NCBI GenBank assembly: GCA_022457155.1
Contig: JAJGOT010000287.1
Location: forward strand, 403,501-467,500
DNA from: Cladopsammia gracilis
Lineage: Eukaryota > Cnidaria > Anthozoa > Scleractinia > Dendrophylliidae
Length of the DNA: 64,000 bases
Reading direction: 5' to 3'
Shown: positions 60,311-64,000 of the stretch, in pieces
How the letters are laid out: every line of letters starts with the position of its first letter
Numbering within the stretch: position 1 is the first letter of the stretch
Position numbers and translations under genes: made by a program
Notes under the pieces: model-generated
Seen by the model: only the letters and a program-made list of their open reading frames with translations
Databases searched by the model: none
What the model was told of the DNA's origin: nothing

Positions 60311-63300
60311 TATCATAAAAACTGTAAAGTCATGTTGTGTTCTGTGCAAGCGCTTGTTATGTACACCATTTAAAGGGTGTATGCTGAAAAAGCTTAACTT
60401 TTTTACATAAGCGCCGAATATGTGATTTTCATAAAAACTGTAAATTTGTCTCGTGTTCTGGACAAGCGCTTGTTCTGTACACCATGTAAAAGATGTATGC
60501 TGAAAAAGCTTAACATTTTCACATGTACATAAGCGCCAAATTTAATCAAAACTGTAAATTTGTCTCGTATTCTTGGCAAGCGCTGGTTATGTACACCATG
60601 TAGAGGGTGTATGCTGGAAAACATGAACTTTTTCACATGTGCGCCAAATAAAAACTGTGAATTCGTCTCGTGTTCTTGGCAAGCGCACGTTATGTGCACC
60701 ATATAGAGGGTGTATGCTGAAAAAGCTTAACTTCTTCACATAAGTGCCAAATATGTGATTTCAAAAAAACTGTAAATTTGTCTCGTGTTCTGGACAAGCG
60801 CTTGTTCTGGACAAGCGCTTGTTCTGTACACCATGTAAAAGATGTATGCTGAAAAAGCTTAACATTTTCACATGTACATAAGCGCCAAATTTAATCAAAA
60901 CTGTAAATTTGTCTCGTATTCTTGGCAAGCGCTGGTTATGTACACCATGTAGAGGGTGTATGCTGGAAAACATGAACTTTTTCACATGTGCGCCAAATAA
61001 AAACTGTGAATTCGTCTCGTGTTCTTGGCAAGCGCACGTTATGTGCACCATATAGAGGGTGTATGCTGAAAAAGCTTAACTTCTTCACATAAGTGCCAAA
61101 TATGTGATTTCAAAAAAATGTAAATTCGTCTCGTGTTCTTCACAAGAGCTCGTTATGTACACCATATAGAGGGTGTATGCTGAAAAACGTTAACTTTTTC
61201 ACATAAGCGCCAAATATGTGATTTCATAAAAAATGTCAATTCGTCTCGTGTTCTTGGCAAGCGCTTGTTATGTACATCATGTAGAGGGTGAATGCTGAAA
61301 CAGCTTAACTTTTTACATATATAAGCTCCAAATATGTAATTCTCATAAAAACTGTAAATTCGTCTCGTGTTCTGGGCAAGCGCTTGTTACTTACATCATG
61401 TAGAGGGTGTATGCTGAAAAAGCTTAACTTTTTAACATAAGCGCCGAATATGTGATTTTCATAAAAACTGTAAATTCGTCTCGTGTTCTGGGCAAGCGCT
61501 TGTTATGTACACCATTAAAAGGGTGTATGCTGAAAAAGCTTAACTTTTTTACATAAGCGCCGAATATGTGATTTTCATAAAAACTGTAAATTTGTCTGGT
61601 GTTATGGGTAAGCGCTTGTTATGTACATCATGTAGAGGGTGTATTCTGAAAAAGCTTAACTTTTTCACATAAGCGCGAGATGTGATTTTCATAAAAACTA
61701 TGAATTCGTCTCGTATTCTGGGTAAGCGCTTGTTATGTACATCATATTTAGGGTGTATGCTGAAAAAGCTTAACTTTTTGACATATAAAGCGCCGAATAT
61801 GTGATTTTCATAAAAACTGTAAATTTGTCTCGTGTTCTGAGCAAGCGCTTTTTCTGTACACCATGTAAAGGTTATATGCTGAAAAAGCTTAACTTTTTCA
61901 CATAAGCGCCAAATATGTGATTTCGTAAAAAATGTAAATTCGTCTCGTGTTCTTGGCCAGCGCTCGTTATGTACACCATATAGAGGGTGTATGCTGGAAA
62001 ACGTTAACTTTTTCACATGTGCGCCAAATATCCGATTTTCATAAAAACTGTGAATTCGACTCGTTCTTGGCGAGCGCTCGTTATGTGCACCATATAGAGG
62101 GTGTATGCTGAAAAGGCTTAACTTTTTCACATATGCGCCAAATATGTGATTTAATAAAAAATATAAATTTGTCTTGTGTTCTTCGCAAGAGCTCGTTATG
62201 TACACCATATAGAGGGTGTATACTGGAAAACGTTAACTTTTTCACGTAAGCGCCAAATATGTGATTTCATAAAAAAAATGTCGATTTGTCTCGTGTTCTT
62301 GGCGAGTGCTCGTTATGTACACCAAATAGAGGGTGTATGCTGAAAAAGCTTAACTTTTTAACATAAGCGCCGAATATGTGATTTTCATAAAAACTGTAAA
62401 TTTGTCTCGTGTTCTGGGCAAGCGCTTGTTATGTACATCATGTAGAGGGTGTATGCTGAAAAAGCTTAACTTTTTTACATAAGCGCGAATATGTGATTTT
62501 CATAAAAACTGTAAATTTGTCTCGTGTTCTGGGCAAGTGCTTGTTATATGTACATCATGTAGAGGGTGTATGCTAAAAAAGCGTAACTTTTTCACATATG
62601 CGCTATGTGATTTCTTAAAAAATGTGAATTCGTTTCGCGTTCTTGGCAAGCGCTCGTTATGTACACCATATAGAGGGTGTATGCTGGAAAACGTTAACTT
62701 TTTCACATATGCGCCAAATATCTGATTTTCATTAAAACTGTGAATTCGTCTCGTGTTCTTGGCAAGCGCTCGTTATGTACACCATATAGAGGGTGTATGC
62801 TGGAAAACGTTAACTTTTTGACATATGCGCCAAATATCTGATTTTCATAAAAACTGAATTCGTCTCGTGTTCTTGGGAAGCGCTCGTTATGTGCACCATA
62901 TAGAAAGTGTATACTGGAAAACGTTAACTTTTTGACATATGCGCCAAATTTTTGATTTCATAAAAACTGTAAATTCGTCTCGTGTTCTGGGCAAGCGCTT
63001 GTTATGTACACTCTATAGAGGGTGTATGCTGGAAAAGTTTAACTTTTTCACATAAGCGCCAAATATGTGATTTCATAAAAAATGTCAATTCGTGTCGCGT
63101 TCTTGGCAAGCGCTTGTTATGTACATCATGTAGAGGGTGTTTGCTGAAACAGCTTAACTTTTTACATATATGAACGCCAAATATGTAATTTTCATTAAAA
63201 CAGAAAATTCGTCTTGTGTTTTGGGCAAGTGCTTGTTATGTACACCATTAAAAGGGTGTATGCTGAAAAAGCTTAACTTTTTTACATAAGCGCCGAATAT

Positions 63301-63540
63301 GTGATTTTCATAAAAACTGTAAATTTGTCTGGTGTTATGGGTAAGCGCTTGTTATGTACATCATGTAGAGGGTGTACATATTACATAAGCGCGAGATGTG
63401 ATTTTCATAAAAACTTCTGAATTCGTCTCGCTGTTATGGTCAAGCGCTTGTTATGTACACCATTTAAATTAAGGGTATATGCTGAAAAAGCAGTCGCCGA
63501 ATATGTGATTTTTATAAAAACTGTAAATTCGTCTCGTGGA
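60311..63540 (-). repeat. Satellite array, inverted block (about 28 units)
   Basis: The same unit in reverse orientation, with many subfamily variants (CGCTCGTTATGTACACCATA against CGCTTGTTATGTACATCATG). A duplicated segment of about 350 bp is seen at 60403-60760 and 60761-61110. Long open frames on the minus strand across this block are an effect of the repeat period and are not genes. Confidence 0.92.
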
Positions 63541-63712
63541 GTCTCGATCATCGATCATGCCAATTCGTCACTCAATTCAATTTCCATGTTTTTTTTTACG
63601 ATTGCCCCTTCACAGAGACAACTAGAAATTAATAGGACGAACGGGAGCGGCGATAGTTGATGCCATACGTTAAGAACTGATCGATAAAGATATAGCAACA
63701 CGTTCAACGGCA

Positions 63713-64000
63713 AACGAAATAAAGATAATTATGGAACCATAGTGCTAGTTTTTAATGCAAATGAAGCATTAAAAATTCGCCACAACAAACAGACAACTAC
63801 ATCCGTCGAGCAAGCCTACAGTATCACACAATCTCAGCTTGGAATTTTATTTATTCAATCCTTTCCAGATGACAGTGAATAAAACTGTGCCCTTCAGAAT
63901 AATAACATTAAACGTGTGTGGTACTCGGCATTAAAATTACGTCCAACATTCTGAAAAAAAATAGCATACCAAATTCAAATGATAAATTATAATATAACTT
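63713..64000. other. Right flank, nothing recognised
   Basis: AT-rich sequence outside the composite structure. No feature supported. Confidence 0.5.

Larger units (their letters stand above)
51553..63712. mobile_element. 12-kb composite structure with inverted ends and subterminal satellites
   Basis: 51553-51745 is the inverse of 63535-63712 with interruptions (shared words include ATGGCATCAACTATCGCCGC and TATTAATTTCTAGTTGTCTC). Just inside each end sits an array of the same roughly 110-bp satellite, in mirrored orientation. The interior holds a foldback element, a MITE and an OTU-like fragment. It could be one large DNA transposon with subterminal repeats, or two related ends brought together by rearrangement. 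No transposase was recognised. Confidence 0.6.

Noticed and set aside
60403..62208. Minus-strand open frames of 96-219 codons across the satellite array
   Set aside because: They follow the satellite period and repeat the same peptide words; stop-free reading is a by-product of the unit sequence.

Overview
The window is a piece of animal genome made almost entirely of mobile and virus-derived DNA. I see no intact ordinary cellular gene. The gene families (Polinton/adintovirus-like modules, a HUH-SF3 Rep gene, BEL/Pao, hAT, Tc1 and PIF1 remnants) are ones I know mainly from marine invertebrates. An anthozoan cnidarian (coral or sea anemone) is the best guess, but it rests on family recall and not on any search.

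Left flank, 1-5.95 kb. It holds decayed fragments of a non-LTR retrotransposon, a protein kinase-like gene and a Ty3/gypsy pol gene, then a 273-bp MITE. Next comes a Rep-like gene (HUH endonuclease plus SF3 helicase) broken by one stop codon, with a hairpin just downstream.

Centre, 5961-23006. This is a complete 17.05-kb Polinton/adintovirus-like endogenous virus with about 250-bp terminal inverted repeats (TIRs) and a 5-bp target duplication TACAA. The outer 186 bp of each TIR is itself a long hairpin palindrome. Left to right it encodes a small Cys protein, a YqaJ-like nuclease, a VLTF3-like zinc-ribbon factor, a membrane protein, a candidate minor capsid protein, two large membrane-anchored proteins, the double jelly-roll major capsid protein (MCP), the packaging ATPase, six small proteins, a retrovirus-type integrase and a protein-primed family B DNA polymerase. 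Five genes carry one or two stops or frameshifts, so it is a young but dead copy. Almost every virion-type gene has a TATATATAC-like motif within about 20 bp of its ATG, while the nuclease/VLTF3 end lacks it, which suggests an early/late programme. No adenain-type protease was found.

Right of it, 23-33 kb: a Tc1-like transposase relic, a second copy of the MITE, a hAT relic, a 4.4-kb TTAA-flanked element with about 580-bp TIRs (Kolobok-like), a PIF1 helicase pseudogene and a LINE tail.

33.9-41.3 kb: a second, AT-rich and more decayed virus-like element with a different polymerase (endonuclease VII-like insert), a SAP-like protein, a second VLTF3-like gene, the same family of membrane protein and a fibre-like protein. 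No capsid, ATPase or integrase gene is left.

41.6-50 kb: a 125-bp triple repeat, a two-copy interspersed repeat carrying a 5S rRNA-derived insertion, and a 5.3-kb BEL/Pao retrotransposon with near-identical LTRs, a CCAAG duplication and no reverse transcriptase core.

51.5-63.7 kb: a 12-kb structure bounded by about 180-bp inverted repeats and subterminal arrays of a roughly 115-bp satellite. It contains a foldback element, a MITE and an OTU-like protease fragment. The arrays change orientation at about 60.31 kb, making a giant palindrome.
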